A DNA stretch of 64,000 nucleotides from Naumovozyma dairenensis CBS 421 (taxonomy: Eukaryota; Ascomycota; Saccharomycetes; Saccharomycetales; Saccharomycetaceae). The position numbers and the translations under genes are program-made. This document shows positions 9,738 through 20,338 of this stretch, piece after piece; position 1 is the first letter of the stretch, and each line of letters opens with the position of its first letter. The DNA lies in contig NC_016483.1 of assembly GCF_000227115.2 (NCBI RefSeq), positions 868,001 through 932,000 on the forward strand, read 5' to 3'. The notes beneath the pieces were generated by a model. It was given only the letters and a program-made list of their open reading frames with translations. It ran no database searches and was not told the origin of the DNA.

Positions 9738-12071
9738 TCATGTTCCGAATAATGTATTAAACATCGAAAGTACAGGAGAAATAGTGGAATTATTATGGCT
9801 GTCAAGATCTGGATTATGGATATCATTTTCAGCTGGCTCATCCGTTGCGTTCTTTGATCCATCTCTGTCTATTTGCTTACCAAGACAAATTCTATCCATT
9901 TCCTTGGCATCTAATGTTTCATATTCAACTAAGCCTTGTGCCAAACGATGTAATTCAACATTCTTTCTTTTTAGTAATTGCCTACATCTAGTTTCTGCCT
10001 CTTTCAATACTTTGATAACTTCATTATCAGCCCTTTCTTGAATATCATTCGACCATGTATTCCAATTTTCTGCAAGGTTTATTGGTCCAACTTCATCATT
10101 CATACCATATTCTGTTATCATGGCTCTTGCCATATTTGTAGCAGTACGTAAATCTGAACCGCAACCACTCGTCACATTATCTTCACCAAAAATTAATTCT
10201 TCGGCAATTTTACCTCCCATACAAACATCAAGCCTCGCAAGACATTCCTTCCTTGTTATATCAACTTTATCCATCTCGGGTAATTGGAATGTGATCCCTA
10301 AGGCATTCCCTCTGGGTAAAATTGTTGCCTTATACAATGGCGAAGCGGCAGCGGTATATTTCGCCATTATTGCATGGCCAGCTTCATGGAATGCAGTAGC
10401 TTTTTTCGTAGCTTCTGTCATTACCATTGATTTACGCTCAGCACCCATCAATATCTTATCTTTAGCCCATTCTAAATGTAACATATTTACCTCCGATGCG
10501 TTTTGTTGACAAGCATACACAGCAGCTTGATTGACAAGATTGAATAATTCTGCTCCTGATAATCCAGGTGTTCCTCTTGCAATTAAAGTACAATCAACAT
10601 CATCACCCAACGTTATTTTCCCCATATGATGCTTTAATATTTCTGTACGTCCACGAACATCGGGTAAATCAATATTAACAATCTTATCAAATCTACCAGG
10701 TCTTAATAAAGCTTTATCTAGCGATTCAGGAAAATTGGTAGCTCCAATAATAATAATACCTTCATCTTTTTTGAATCCGTCCAATTCAACCAATAATTGA
10801 TTTAAAGTTTGTCTTGCAAAACCTTGATCATCTTTACCACTACGTTTCCCACCAATGGCATCAATTTCATCAATGAAAATAATGGCAGGAGAGTTCTGAC
10901 GAGCTTGATTAAATAATTCACGAATTCTCTTCGCACCTACACCAACATAAACTTCATCAAATTCAGAACCAGACATAGTGAAAAACTTAACATTACTTTC
11001 GCTAGCAGTAGCCTTAGCTAACAAAGTTTTCCCAGTTCCTGGCGGCCCAGTCAATAAGACACCTTTAGTCATAACACCACCTAAATGTTTATACTTATCA
11101 GGATTCTTTAAGAAATCAACAATCTCTTCTAATTCAAATCTTGCCTCATCACAACCTTTCACATCATTGAATGTAACGTTGTTTTCCACATCAGTGGAGT
11201 CTATAATTTTTGAAGCATCGGTATTATTAATTAATGAAGAATTATCAACCACGTAATTTAAGACACCAGTGAGACCATACGATACGATTCCCAAGATTGC
11301 TATCCATTTGATCCACCTGGAAATGATAGTGAACTTCGATTCTGATATGATTACATGTAATGGAGTTTGTTTAGTACCATGGTTATTCCCGTAAAGCAAA
11401 GATGAAGCCGCCATATTAGAAACAGCCATGCTGTTGTTAGTACTGGTCGTATTATTTGGCGATGTATTTTCTGTAAGAGTAGGGTTCACTAATCCGACAG
11501 AACTAGAGTTTAATAACTTTAATCTGACGTAGTCTGCTTCAGGATGTCTGCCGATACGTTGTAATGCTTCCATGTATAATTCTGTGCATTCAGGTGAAGT
11601 GGCGATACCGGGAGTTTCAAATCTTGCTACTACGTACTGTGGATAGTTTGATTTCAAGAGCAATTTATAAAAATCGTGTTGAGTTTGTGAGTCATGGATT
11701 TTCTTGTTTGCTATTTGTTCCTCATGTGCAAGCATAGATGCTGTTATTTTCTTCGTTGTTTCTACTCGTTCTCTATCATTCCTCCAGGAATCCATATGAA
11801 TGCTAGATGTTTTGCTGTTAGTATGGAAACGACGATAAAGTAATGAACTAGTACAGATGTTATTTTTTGTAACCACTAATAGTCTATTAGCATTCCCTAT
11901 TAGTAATCCTCTGGTGATTAATGTCTTGGTAAGTAGCGGTAAGCTTCTTTGTAAGCTGCATGTTTTAATGGCAGGAAACAATGGTCTAGCCAGTTCCATA
12001 TTTTTTAGGTTCAACCTTCTTCTGCCTTTGTTTCCTTTCTCTAATCCCTTTCGAGTTCTTCCCCTTCTCAT
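9738..12071 (-). CDS. YME1: i-AAA protease Yme1, mitochondrial inner membrane
   Basis: This is an ATP-dependent zinc metalloprotease that degrades misfolded inner-membrane and intermembrane-space proteins. The 777 residues compare with 747 in S. cerevisiae. The N-terminus is rich in Arg/Lys and fits a mitochondrial presequence; Met25 is an alternative start. A conserved N-domain (HDFYKLLLKSNYPQYVVARFETPGIA) is followed by one membrane segment at about 249-270, Walker A GPPGTGKT (342-349), Walker B IIFIDEIDA, the second region of homology (PGRFDK), and the zinc site HEAGH (562-566). The gene order ATP1-YME1-BRN1 replaces ATP1-BNA4-BRN1 of S. cerevisiae, where YME1 is YPR024W on the duplicated sister block. 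It diverges from BRN1 with about 230 bases between the starts. Confidence 0.96.
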   Translation of the reverse strand: MRRGRTRKGLEKGNKGRRRLNLKNMELARPLFPAIKTCSLQRSLPLLTKTLITRGLLIGNANRLLVVTKNNICTSSLLYRRFHTNSKTSSIHMDSWRNDRERVETTKKITASMLAHEEQIANKKIHDSQTQHDFYKLLLKSNYPQYVVARFETPGIATSPECTELYMEALQRIGRHPEADYVRLKLLNSSSVGLVNPTLTENTSPNNTTSTNNSMAVSNMAASSLLYGNNHGTKQTPLHVIISESKFTIISRWIKWIAILGIVSYGLTGVLNYVVDNSSLINNTDASKIIDSTDVENNVTFNDVKGCDEARFELEEIVDFLKNPDKYKHLGGVMTKGVLLTGPPGTGKTLLAKATASESNVKFFTMSGSEFDEVYVGVGAKRIRELFNQARQNSPAIIFIDEIDAIGGKRSGKDDQGFARQTLNQLLVELDGFKKDEGIIIIGATNFPESLDKALLRPGRFDKIVNIDLPDVRGRTEILKHHMGKITLGDDVDCTLIARGTPGLSGAELFNLVNQAAVYACQQNASEVNMLHLEWAKDKILMGAERKSMVMTEATKKATAFHEAGHAIMAKYTAAASPLYKATILPRGNALGITFQLPEMDKVDITRKECLARLDVCMGGKIAEELIFGEDNVTSGCGSDLRTATNMARAMITEYGMNDEVGPINLAENWNTWSNDIQERADNEVIKVLKEAETRCRQLLKRKNVELHRLAQGLVEYETLDAKEMDRICLGKQIDRDGSKNATDEPAENDIHNPDLDSHNNSTISPVLSMFNTLFGT

Positions 12072-12301
12072 CGACCTTCGAGGATGTGTAATTAATGTAT
12101 TTTATACATATTTCACTTTCTCTCGGCGATGTCTTCCCAGCAATTTCTTTGAAAACTACATACTGTAAACAAAGCAATCAACCACATCTTGATCAGATCA
12201 CATTAAATCAGATCAAAAGAGAGTATAAAGAAGGGAAAGTATCGTTGCCCAGGTTACACTGTTACCAATTACAATTTAAAGCATACGAAAAATAACTCGA
12301 G

Positions 12302-14974
12302 ATGGCAACAATACGAAGCCTTGAAAGATCACAATCCGGTATGGATCCACAGAATGCAGATCTCGAGGATGATGAAACAGGATTATTCACAAATAGATCC
12401 ACTGTGATGGCAAATTTTGAAGAATGGATCAAGATGGCTACAGATAATAAGATTAATTCTAGAAATAGTTGGAATTTCGCTTTGATTGATTATTTTTATG
12501 ATTTGAATGTCCTTAGAGATGCTGAAAATAATATCAATTTCCAAAAGGCTTCAGCTACTTTAGATGGGTGTGTTAAGATTTATTCATCGAGAGTGGATTC
12601 TGTCACAAGTGAGACGGGGAAGTTGTTAAGTGGTCTGGCACAGAAGAAGGCAAATAATAAAGATAGGAATAAGAATGCTGGAAATAATTCTGATCCCAAT
12701 GGAAATACGAATAACAGTAGTGGCAGTAATGACAATAGTAACCAAGCTGATGATGATGCCAGTAATAGCGATAATGATAGTATTCAAATCGACCCTTTGA
12801 CAGGGTTACCTATTGGGAGGGATGATAATTTAGATGAAAATGGCCATAATACCCGCCGAAGAGTTTATAATAGAGTACTCGAGACAACATTAGTGGATTT
12901 TGATAGTTTAAAAATGAAAGAATTAGATCAAGAATTAAATATCGATCCTTTATTCAAGAAAGCTTTAGTTGATTTCGATGAAGGTGGGGCCAAGAGTCTA
13001 TTATTGAATACCTTAAACATTGATAATTCAATTCGAGTCATATTTGATGCTTCCATGAAAGATATTAATAATGCTGATAATGAGGTAGATGGCGAAAGCG
13101 CAGATAGAGAAGAAGCAGAAGAAGAATTAAAGGATATGGAAAATATCGAAGAAGATAACATCAGTGAAAATAATAATAGCGCTTATTCCGCGAACAATAC
13201 TAGTATACACTCCGGGTTTGCACCAATTGAAGACGAAATTTTGTCATTAGGGATGGATTTTATTAATTTTAAACAATTATCAGTATGTGAAATATCATCG
13301 TCTATCCATCAATTACGAAATGTGGTCCAAGATATTAATAAAGCCAAAACGTTCATTGATAGTGTTAATAGTAACAAGTTTGATAACTTTTTGACAGAGG
13401 AAGAACTCCAAGAAACTATACCAGATAATGTAACGAATAATGATGATAATAATGATTTCGATACAGGTATAGAAAAAGAATTGGAATATTCCATTCAAAA
13501 AGAGGAAGAGAATAGAGACGAAGCAGTTGGTCCTGTAGCACTTGATTTAGGAGCAGATGATAATGAAGATGATATAGTTGGAGGAGGACAACCACATAGT
13601 AGGATAAACGATGGGAGGCAAACAATCTACGATGATAATGGCGATGGCGATGGCGATGAAGGTAATGATTCTAATATTATGATGAGTAGTATATTTGAAC
13701 AAGATTTAATGTCATACTTTGATGAAAATTTGAAGAAAAATTGGAGAGGTAGAGAACATTGGAAAGTTCGTAATTTCAAGAAGAATAATAAACTACCGAA
13801 ATTACTTGGATCCATCGAAGAGGAAAGAGAAGGGGGGACCCCTCAATTAGGTGAAGATGGTAATCCCATCGAGCCTTCTAAATCATCTTCTTTAAATACT
13901 TCTTCAACATCAACTAAGAATCTTCAGCAATCGGCACAACAACAACATTTTGAGATTGATTTTTTCGCACAAGATGATACCTTAGAGGAGAAAGTTTTCG
14001 ATAATGCCAAGGGGAACGGTAAAAATAAGAGGAAAGTGAATATTGATATGCCAATTAAGAATCGTATTAATGATGCACATTTTTTATTACCTGATGATTA
14101 TCATTTTTCAACTGATAAGATAACGAGATTATTTATTAAACCTACTGAACGAATGTGTTTATCTAATCTTCGCAAGAGGAAAAGTAAACATACTGCTAAT
14201 GGAAATTTTACAACCAGATCACATACGGAATTGAGGACAAATAATAATGATGGCAACAACGTTGCAATTAATATTGAAAACCATGGTCCTGAGATTGCCA
14301 ATGAAGAATTTTGGGCAGAAAATTATAAAAGGAAAGAAGCTGAAGCGAATCAGGGAATAGATGATGATGCTGATGATGCTGATGGGGAAGAAGGTGTTGT
14401 TGATGTTGTCGGTGCTTCTATGGATAATCCGTTTAATAATTTCGGAAATGGTGATGGTGATGGTGATGACGATATGGGTAATGGTATTGATTTTAACCAA
14501 GCATTTGATGATGATGACGATATGGATAAAAGAAGTCATGATTCCGAATTATCAACTCGTGATAAAGAAAGAAATGCTCATTTTAAGGATGAAGATATGA
14601 AGGAGGATTATTTGTCGAAGAATAATAAGATAAATTTTTCAAGAGTTGCTAAACGGGTTGATGTTAGAAGATTGAAGAAGAATATCTGGAGCTCAATATT
14701 AGTAAAAATAGATGAGCAGAAACAGGCAAAAAAAGAAGATTCGTCTCAGGACGCGGCGATCGAATCTTACATGTTTAAGTTTAGTGATATCATTGAAAGG
14801 GTAAGAATCAAATACTCCAAGGAAGTGCTGAAGGATATTTCCACAAGTTTCTGTTTCATTTGTTTACTTCATTTGGCGAATGAACATGGATTAGATATTG
14901 AGGACTATGAAAATCTTGAAGATTTGACTGTGACATTTACTCCCGCGGTTATATCATCATCATCCTCATTATAA
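12302..14974 (+). CDS. BRN1: Condensin kleisin subunit Brn1 (Barren/CAP-H)
   Basis: This is the kleisin that bridges Smc2 and Smc4 in condensin and is needed for mitotic chromosome compaction. At 890 residues it exceeds S. cerevisiae Brn1 (754). The N-terminal Barren motif is clear (about 30-110: VMANFEEWIKMATDNKINSRNSW and the following CVKIYSSRVDSV), with further conserved blocks such as TLVDFDSLKMKELDQEL and the IDFFAQDD segment. The winged-helix end lies at about 790-890. The extra length comes from Asp/Asn/Gly-rich low-complexity insertions (about 115-165, 395-470 and 690-750). It shares a short divergent promoter with YME1 and is followed by the MRX3-like gene, as in S. cerevisiae. Confidence 0.95.
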   Translation: MATIRSLERSQSGMDPQNADLEDDETGLFTNRSTVMANFEEWIKMATDNKINSRNSWNFALIDYFYDLNVLRDAENNINFQKASATLDGCVKIYSSRVDSVTSETGKLLSGLAQKKANNKDRNKNAGNNSDPNGNTNNSSGSNDNSNQADDDASNSDNDSIQIDPLTGLPIGRDDNLDENGHNTRRRVYNRVLETTLVDFDSLKMKELDQELNIDPLFKKALVDFDEGGAKSLLLNTLNIDNSIRVIFDASMKDINNADNEVDGESADREEAEEELKDMENIEEDNISENNNSAYSANNTSIHSGFAPIEDEILSLGMDFINFKQLSVCEISSSIHQLRNVVQDINKAKTFIDSVNSNKFDNFLTEEELQETIPDNVTNNDDNNDFDTGIEKELEYSIQKEEENRDEAVGPVALDLGADDNEDDIVGGGQPHSRINDGRQTIYDDNGDGDGDEGNDSNIMMSSIFEQDLMSYFDENLKKNWRGREHWKVRNFKKNNKLPKLLGSIEEEREGGTPQLGEDGNPIEPSKSSSLNTSSTSTKNLQQSAQQQHFEIDFFAQDDTLEEKVFDNAKGNGKNKRKVNIDMPIKNRINDAHFLLPDDYHFSTDKITRLFIKPTERMCLSNLRKRKSKHTANGNFTTRSHTELRTNNNDGNNVAINIENHGPEIANEEFWAENYKRKEAEANQGIDDDADDADGEEGVVDVVGASMDNPFNNFGNGDGDGDDDMGNGIDFNQAFDDDDDMDKRSHDSELSTRDKERNAHFKDEDMKEDYLSKNNKINFSRVAKRVDVRRLKKNIWSSILVKIDEQKQAKKEDSSQDAAIESYMFKFSDIIERVRIKYSKEVLKDISTSFCFICLLHLANEHGLDIEDYENLEDLTVTFTPAVISSSSSL

Positions 14975-15360
14975 TGATCACGCATGACAATAAAAAATAT
15001 TCTTTTGGTGATCCTACTTACCTCTGTAATCAATTATTTATTTAACAGATAAAAATACACTTCCATGTACCTTTTTTTGAATAAGTGTCATATAAACTTG
15101 CCAAGATGTCTCGATGGGTTCAACCATTGATGAAACTTTGTAGTATTCCAGTTGTTCAAGAAAGAAAGAAAGAAAGAAATGTCTGACATCTTTTATGGGA
15201 AGTCGAAACTTAAAGCCGAAAAGGTCAAACAAAAAAGGGCTTAACAGTATATAAAAAGATTACTTCGAGTAAGTACATCACTACTCAACTCTAATGAGTT
15301 ATTGACAGAGAGAACAACTACGTAAAAGACAAGTCCAGATTAGATATAGTCGGAAATAAT
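14975..15360. other. BRN1 to YBL095W-like intergenic region
   Basis: No gene is seen. A TATA-like element (AGTATATAAAAAG, about 15246-15258) sits about 105 bases before the next start, and a short (GAAA)n tract occurs near 15160-15178. Confidence 0.5.
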
Positions 15361-16146
15361 ATGGGTATTCTACTGAAGTCAATAAATAGGTTGGTGATCT
15401 TACCAACAGCAGGATTTTCCTTAGGCGTCCTTACGTTCATGAAAGCATGGCCGGAGCTTAATACAGATGCTAATGAAGCCGGGAGGTTGTCGTTGAAGGA
15501 TCCTGGAATAAATGATAATGCTATAATGCTTCCAGATTCTTTAAGGATAGAGAATGAAAAAATCTTGAATGCTATGAGGGAATTACCACTATATAAAAGA
15601 TTAGTTAATGATCCGATGATTAAGCATACTAGACAAAGTGAGGGAATTCCCGAAGGTCATAAACCTAACCATGTGGGTCAAGGAATCTTGTTTGGTTCAG
15701 GGAAGTTAGAGATTGATCCTATTATATTCCATGATGAAAAAAATGGTGAGATAGTTATCTTTTATCATTTTGGTAAAGGATTAAGTAATGAACATGGTGC
15801 CGTTCATAAGGGAATATTGGCGTTGATATTAGATGAAGGGTTATGCCTTTGTGGATTCCCATTGTTACCTAGTCAAAGAGGTGTTACTGCCAAATTGAAT
15901 TTAAAATTCCATGCTGATATTCCCGTGGACTCTTCAGCCATTTTAAGGGCAAAAGTCACGGAAATAAAGGGAAGGAAATGTGTCATTGATGGTACTCTAG
16001 AATCTGTTCCTCAATCATACGAGAATCCATTATGGAAGTTGTTAAATAAAGTGAATGAGAGGAAGCCAACGACGTATGTATCTGCCAATTGTATTCTCGT
16101 TGAGCCCAAATGGTTTAAATACATAAAGAATTTAAACATTATGTAA
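15361..16146 (+). CDS. MRX3: YBL095W/Mrx3-like hotdog-fold (thioesterase-like) mitochondrial protein
   Basis: By synteny between BRN1 and ROX3 this is the homologue of S. cerevisiae YBL095W (Mrx3), a mitochondrial protein of unproven function found with the mitochondrial organisation of gene expression complex. The 261 residues begin with a basic and hydrophobic N-terminus (MGILLKSINRLVILPTAGF) that could be a presequence or membrane anchor. Residues about 140-235 look like a 4HBT/PaaI hotdog domain: HFGKGLSNEHGAVHKGILALILDE carries the pattern of the family's central helix, followed by LNLKFHADIP and GRKCVIDGTL strands. Acyl-CoA thioesterase activity is inference from the fold only. Confidence 0.82.
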   Translation: MGILLKSINRLVILPTAGFSLGVLTFMKAWPELNTDANEAGRLSLKDPGINDNAIMLPDSLRIENEKILNAMRELPLYKRLVNDPMIKHTRQSEGIPEGHKPNHVGQGILFGSGKLEIDPIIFHDEKNGEIVIFYHFGKGLSNEHGAVHKGILALILDEGLCLCGFPLLPSQRGVTAKLNLKFHADIPVDSSAILRAKVTEIKGRKCVIDGTLESVPQSYENPLWKLLNKVNERKPTTYVSANCILVEPKWFKYIKNLNIM

Positions 16147-16286
16147 AATAAGAAACTCGTAATAATATTCCGTAAGAATTATTAAACATTATTTTTTTTT
16201 TGGAAAATTCTAAGATACAAAGAATAAAAAAAATTGTATATATGAATATTATATGAAATGTAGGTTCAGAGCGAGGAGAATTAGGA

Positions 16287-16958
16287 TCATTCCAATCTTC
16301 TTCTTTTCAAATCCTCTTGTTGGACATCACTATTTGGTGTAGCCATCGATGATCCATTTGATTTATTTTTCCTTTTCTTGTTATTACCTACGCTACCAGG
16401 AATATTACCATTATTCTTCCCAGTTCCATCCAAATCAAATGCTAAATCATCCACATTAAATTGTTGTTGTTGAAATTCAGATGGGTAAGATTTTTCAAAT
16501 TGAGAAATGACATTATTACAAACATTCCAATCCATATTCTTAGTAGATTGGAATAAATCCATATCTCTATTTCGTGCATGTTCAATCCATTCATTATCAT
16601 TTTTGGAAGTGTTTCTATGAATTTGATTCATCATATCGGGATTATTTTGGAAAAGAATATGTGAAATTTCTCCACCTTTACCATTTTCTCTTGTCGGTAT
16701 AGTGGTGAATTTCCCTGAAAGATCAGAAATTTGATTCTTGTATGATTTCCGTAGTTTTACTGCTTTGATACCAGTTTCTGTGTTGGATCTAGCTACTTGT
16801 CTTGAAAGATCATCTAAACCATATATGGATATGAGATCATCTAATGGATTGGGTATTTGTGGTTGGTATGATACTTCTGGATCGACGTAATAATAGTATG
16901 AAGGTAATATTTGTTCCACATTGCTAGAAGCGTTTGCAGTTTCTGTGAAGGTAGACAT
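16287..16958 (-). CDS. ROX3: Mediator subunit Rox3/Med19
   Basis: This is a subunit of the Mediator head module that links activators to RNA polymerase II. The 223 residues compare with 220 in S. cerevisiae. Conserved segments are the N-terminal [15 protein letters not shown], the core [41 protein letters not shown], and the basic C-terminus KKRKNKS...LKRRRLE, a likely nuclear localisation signal. It lies between the MRX3-like gene and RPL32, the S. cerevisiae order (YBL095W-YBL093C-YBL092W). An unusually long 3-kb region separates it from RPL32. Confidence 0.95.
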   Translation of the reverse strand: MSTFTETANASSNVEQILPSYYYYVDPEVSYQPQIPNPLDDLISIYGLDDLSRQVARSNTETGIKAVKLRKSYKNQISDLSGKFTTIPTRENGKGGEISHILFQNNPDMMNQIHRNTSKNDNEWIEHARNRDMDLFQSTKNMDWNVCNNVISQFEKSYPSEFQQQQFNVDDLAFDLDGTGKNNGNIPGSVGNNKKRKNKSNGSSMATPNSDVQQEDLKRRRLE

Positions 16959-18019
16959 TTTTTAATGTTCTATTAAATTGGCGATTTATAAATGGTAATG
17001 GGTTTTGGATCTCGATGGAGGGGTGAGTAATATAGAAATGGAAAAAGACAAAAAATGAAAGAAAACAAAGAAGTTATGATTTTATTAAGTTACTTAAATA
17101 TGTGGATGACATTCAGAGGAGAGTATTTGTCTCCCAATCAACAAAAATTCAATTCTTTTTGACACTTTCCCCTCTTATCTACTCCACAGGCCAAAATATT
17201 GTTGTGAAATTATTTTCAATTTTCCTTTTTCATATTTTTCAGTTTTTCAATTTTCAATTTTTCACAAACGAGGCGCTTTGTGCGACCCGTAGAATGGCGT
17301 GAGGGTAAGTGCCACACTAGGGATAACGGCTGACATAGCCGTCAATAAATTTTATTTCTAACATTTACTGTCATGATAAGTATAGTAATATTGTGAATAC
17401 AGTTGACTTGCATATTTAGGTACATTCTTTAAATTCATGTACATATGTATGTATGTATTAGGGATTATGCAGGCCGGAACACTTATAAAGCCCCAATTGT
17501 TCAATTATGCCGTTGTGTACTCCAGGTATCTACGTGCCCTACTCAAAACACAGTACCTATCTCTGTTCACAGAGAAAGAAAAGATTAGTTGTAGTTACAT
17601 ATTCATGGACAAAGAAGGATTACCATACACTATATTTGTTCAACAGAAATTAACTAGACAAAGTGTTATATCAAATACATATATCAACTAAATCGGTGAA
17701 GTAGATAGGAAAGAAAGCAGAGCAGCCGATATATGTGGGGTAAGGATGTGGCTGTATACCTTTTTCGTCGATTGTTGTTCCGAAAAGGGACATGGGCGGC
17801 TATTTTCGAAAAGAAAGAAGAATTTGGGAAATTAAAGGTATATTATAAATTATAATACATTTACACACAGATGCATACGAAAGCTTAGTGGAAGAAACAG
17901 AAGGAATCGAGAGAAGAAGGACTTTTACCTCTTCATTATTAAAGGACAATGAGTATTCCATTCAAGGGCAGGAAGAGAGAACATGAAAGAAAAAAAAGAT
18001 ATAAGATACTGATGATTGC

Positions 18020-18024
<5 letters not shown>

Positions 18025-18063
<39 letters not shown>
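18025..18063. repeat. (CT)n microsatellite
   Basis: A pure run of about 19 CT units lies in the ROX3-RPL32 intergenic region. It is on the opposite base strand to the GA tract near PYK2. Confidence 0.97.
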
Positions 18064-18065
<2 letters not shown>

Positions 18066-19083
18066 GGTTTCATTTGTCCATAACTATATTATTTTCTTTT
18101 TTATAGTATATATCTTACACAAATACCCAAATAAACAACTTTAGGATTTTGAATAGCCTAATAACTTTTCAACTCTAAGTTTTTCATCTCTATTACTTGA
18201 GTAGCAATTAATTCAACTTATACTGCACCTAAAGCTATTGCTGTTGTGAAACGACAGAGTTTAAGAATCTTATACCACTTGATATTAGTTCAAAGCCTAT
18301 GTGATCTTTTAATCATTACGCGCATGCTTAATGTGTTGGACTCCAATCACTGCCACAGTTCATTATTTTTCATTAATTTTTGCTATGATTAATTTATATT
18401 CTGATCCCGTACTCCAGGATGGGGGAATTATTATACCATTTCCTTAATCACAAATTCTGGATATAACTGAATACCTAAAATATCGTGTCCTTTGAAGTTT
18501 GAGGTGACATTCTATTGTGAGCTACAGCTTTAACCAGATATTTATTTTACTAGTATCGTTTCCTAAGGTACATAATGATAAACTCAATTCAATTGAGATA
18601 AACATGACATAGGTGTTATGAGTAGCGTAATTTAATAGAAAGTATTTTTCTTTGATATTTTAATCGGTTACAGGTATGGCACGAGTGAAAACTTTGCCAG
18701 AGTTGGGCACTACTAAATTAGAAGAGCTTTCCACTGGGAATTTCTCAGTCTGAAGATGATACAAAGAACGTCAGACAAGGGAAAAAAGGAAAACGATGGA
18801 AGTTTATAAATATAACAAGGCCGCTTGGGCAACGTTTATTTAAATTATTTTCTTCCTTGATTCCAGCTCCAAAAAGCATGAGAAGAGGTAAAAGAGCCCA
18901 CAGTAAATAGTGAATCACTCGCTATCGAATCGAGGAAGGTCTGGTGCCTTTGAGTGTACCATTCCTCCTGCAAACCAAAAGGATTTGTATTGTGTCGTAA
19001 CGCGTAATACCATCATTTATCCAATTAAACAACAATCTCCATGGCAAGCACCATAATAGTAACTTTTATTTTGAGACTGCTTT

Positions 19084-19095
19084 ACATCCGTACAT
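19084..19095 (+). promoter_or_regulatory. Rap1 binding site for RPL32
   Basis: ACATCCGTACAT matches the form of Rap1 site typical of yeast ribosomal-protein promoters. A second weaker Rap1-like element (TTGGGTGTTTTG) follows about 15 bases later. The pair lies about 440 bases before the 5' splice site of the RPL32 leader intron, farther than usual from a likely start of transcription. Confidence 0.6.
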
Positions 19096-19528
19096 TTTAA
19101 GACAGTTGGGTGTTTTGTCCGTGTTTTCGTTAAAGAGTATGAATTTTTTCTTGGTTTGAAATAAGCCGGCCAGCTCCCTAAAAGTGGGCCCGGCTCCCGA
19201 GTTAGCCACTGTTCGGTTAGGCTGAACAAAAGAGGAAATCTGAGAGGCGAATCTCTCAGCTTTACTGCACCGAGTTTCATCTTTCCCCAGGCGGACAGGC
19301 AGGTTGGCCTCTCCCCCCCGTCTGATAGTTGGTTCCCGAAGTGAGTTCAGCAGGGATCCTGGATACTATACCATAACATGCCATAGCATAGCATCTCGGA
19401 GACACAACATCTCTAATTTCAGCTTCAGGAAGACGAAACTAGTATATAGAGAAGGTTTCTTTAAATAATTATATATTATTCCCCTCATATTATATCAAAA
19501 AATAAGGTAACCAACAGTGAATATCAAG

Positions 19529-19942
19529 GTATGTTCAACCATTTTGAGAAATAGAGGCTAGATGACATTGATAAGGTGAATGGGATACACATACGAAAGG
19601 ATAGGGAACGATTCTCTAAAAACCAGAAAAAGACAAAATAAGATTAGGAAACATGATATTGCAATGAATGATTCGTAATTGGTAAAATGAAGGAAATAAG
19701 GAAAGATCAACTATATATCTACTCAAAAAAAATAAAGCCTTATTAGTATCAAAAAAAGTGTCTTTCATAATGGAGCTGTAAACCAAGTTGTCATTCTGAT
19801 TTAAGATGTCTATTTATCTATCAAATATGATTAAAAAGAAAAACATTTTTTTACTAACAATAATTTTTATTGTGAAAAATTTTTATTGTCGTCTTTTTAC
19901 ATCCGACTATAATTACTATTACAATATCCCCCTTTAACATAG
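19529..19942 (+). other. 5'UTR intron of RPL32
   Basis: A 414-base leader intron is inferred from a canonical 5' splice site GTATGT (19529-19534), a perfect branch site TACTAAC (19852-19858) and a 3' splice site TAG ending at 19942, 84 bases after the branch site. The ATG of RPL32 begins at the next base. No ATG occurs in the 40 bases before the donor. The three signals in correct order and spacing make this a strong prediction. Confidence 0.88.
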
Positions 19943-20338
19943 ATGGCTTCCGCTTTACCACACCCAAAGATTGTCAAGAAACATTCTAAGAAGTTCAAGC
20001 GTCATCATTCTGACCGTTACCACAGAGTTTCTGAAAACTGGAGAAAACAAAAGGGTATTGACTCTGTTGTTAGAAGAAGATTCAGAGGTAACATCGCTGA
20101 ACCAACCATCGGTTATGGTTCTAACAAGAAGACTAAATTCTTGGCTCCATCTGGTCACAAGACTTTCTTAGTCGCTAACATTAAAGATTTAGAAACTTTA
20201 ATGATGCACACTAAGACTTACGCTGCTGAAATCGCTCATAACGTTTCTGCTAAGAACAGAGTCGGTATCTTGGCTAGAGCTAAGGCTTTAGGTGTCAAGG
20301 TCACCAATCCAAAGGGTCGTTTAGCTTTAGAAGCTTAA
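19943..20338 (+). CDS. RPL32: 60S ribosomal protein L32 (eL32)
   Basis: This is a cytosolic large-subunit ribosomal protein of 131 residues, one more than in S. cerevisiae. The very basic N-terminus [23 protein letters not shown] and the conserved core [18 protein letters not shown] and IGYGSNKKT are diagnostic of eL32. Codon use is strongly biased to preferred yeast codons (GCT, AAG, TCT, TTG). Expression is probably set by Rap1 sites upstream and a leader intron that ends directly at the ATG. In S. cerevisiae the next genes are MAP2 and MRP21; both are absent here and AVT5 follows. Confidence 0.98.
   Translation: MASALPHPKIVKKHSKKFKRHHSDRYHRVSENWRKQKGIDSVVRRRFRGNIAEPTIGYGSNKKTKFLAPSGHKTFLVANIKDLETLMMHTKTYAAEIAHNVSAKNRVGILARAKALGVKVTNPKGRLALEA

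Larger units (their letters stand above)
16959..19528. other. Long gene-poor region between ROX3 and RPL32
   Basis: About 2.6 kb lies without a supported gene between two genes that are close neighbours in S. cerevisiae. It contains ROX3 promoter sequence, an inverted repeat ACGGCT/AGCCGT at 17326-17342, a CT microsatellite at 18025-18063, a Rap1-type site at 19084-19095, and a GC-rich patch with hairpins at about 19160-19330. The open frames at 17437-17691 and 19017-19280 resemble no protein I know and look like chance frames. I see no tRNA or recognisable snRNA. Confidence 0.55.

Noticed and set aside
17319..17330. TAGGGATAAC resembling part of the I-SceI recognition sequence
   Set aside because: Only the first ten or so of 18 bases match, and the context is nuclear intergenic; chance match.
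17437..17691. 84-codon frame in the ROX3-RPL32 gap as a small gene
   Set aside because: No similarity to any protein I know, no codon bias, and no counterpart at this syntenic position.
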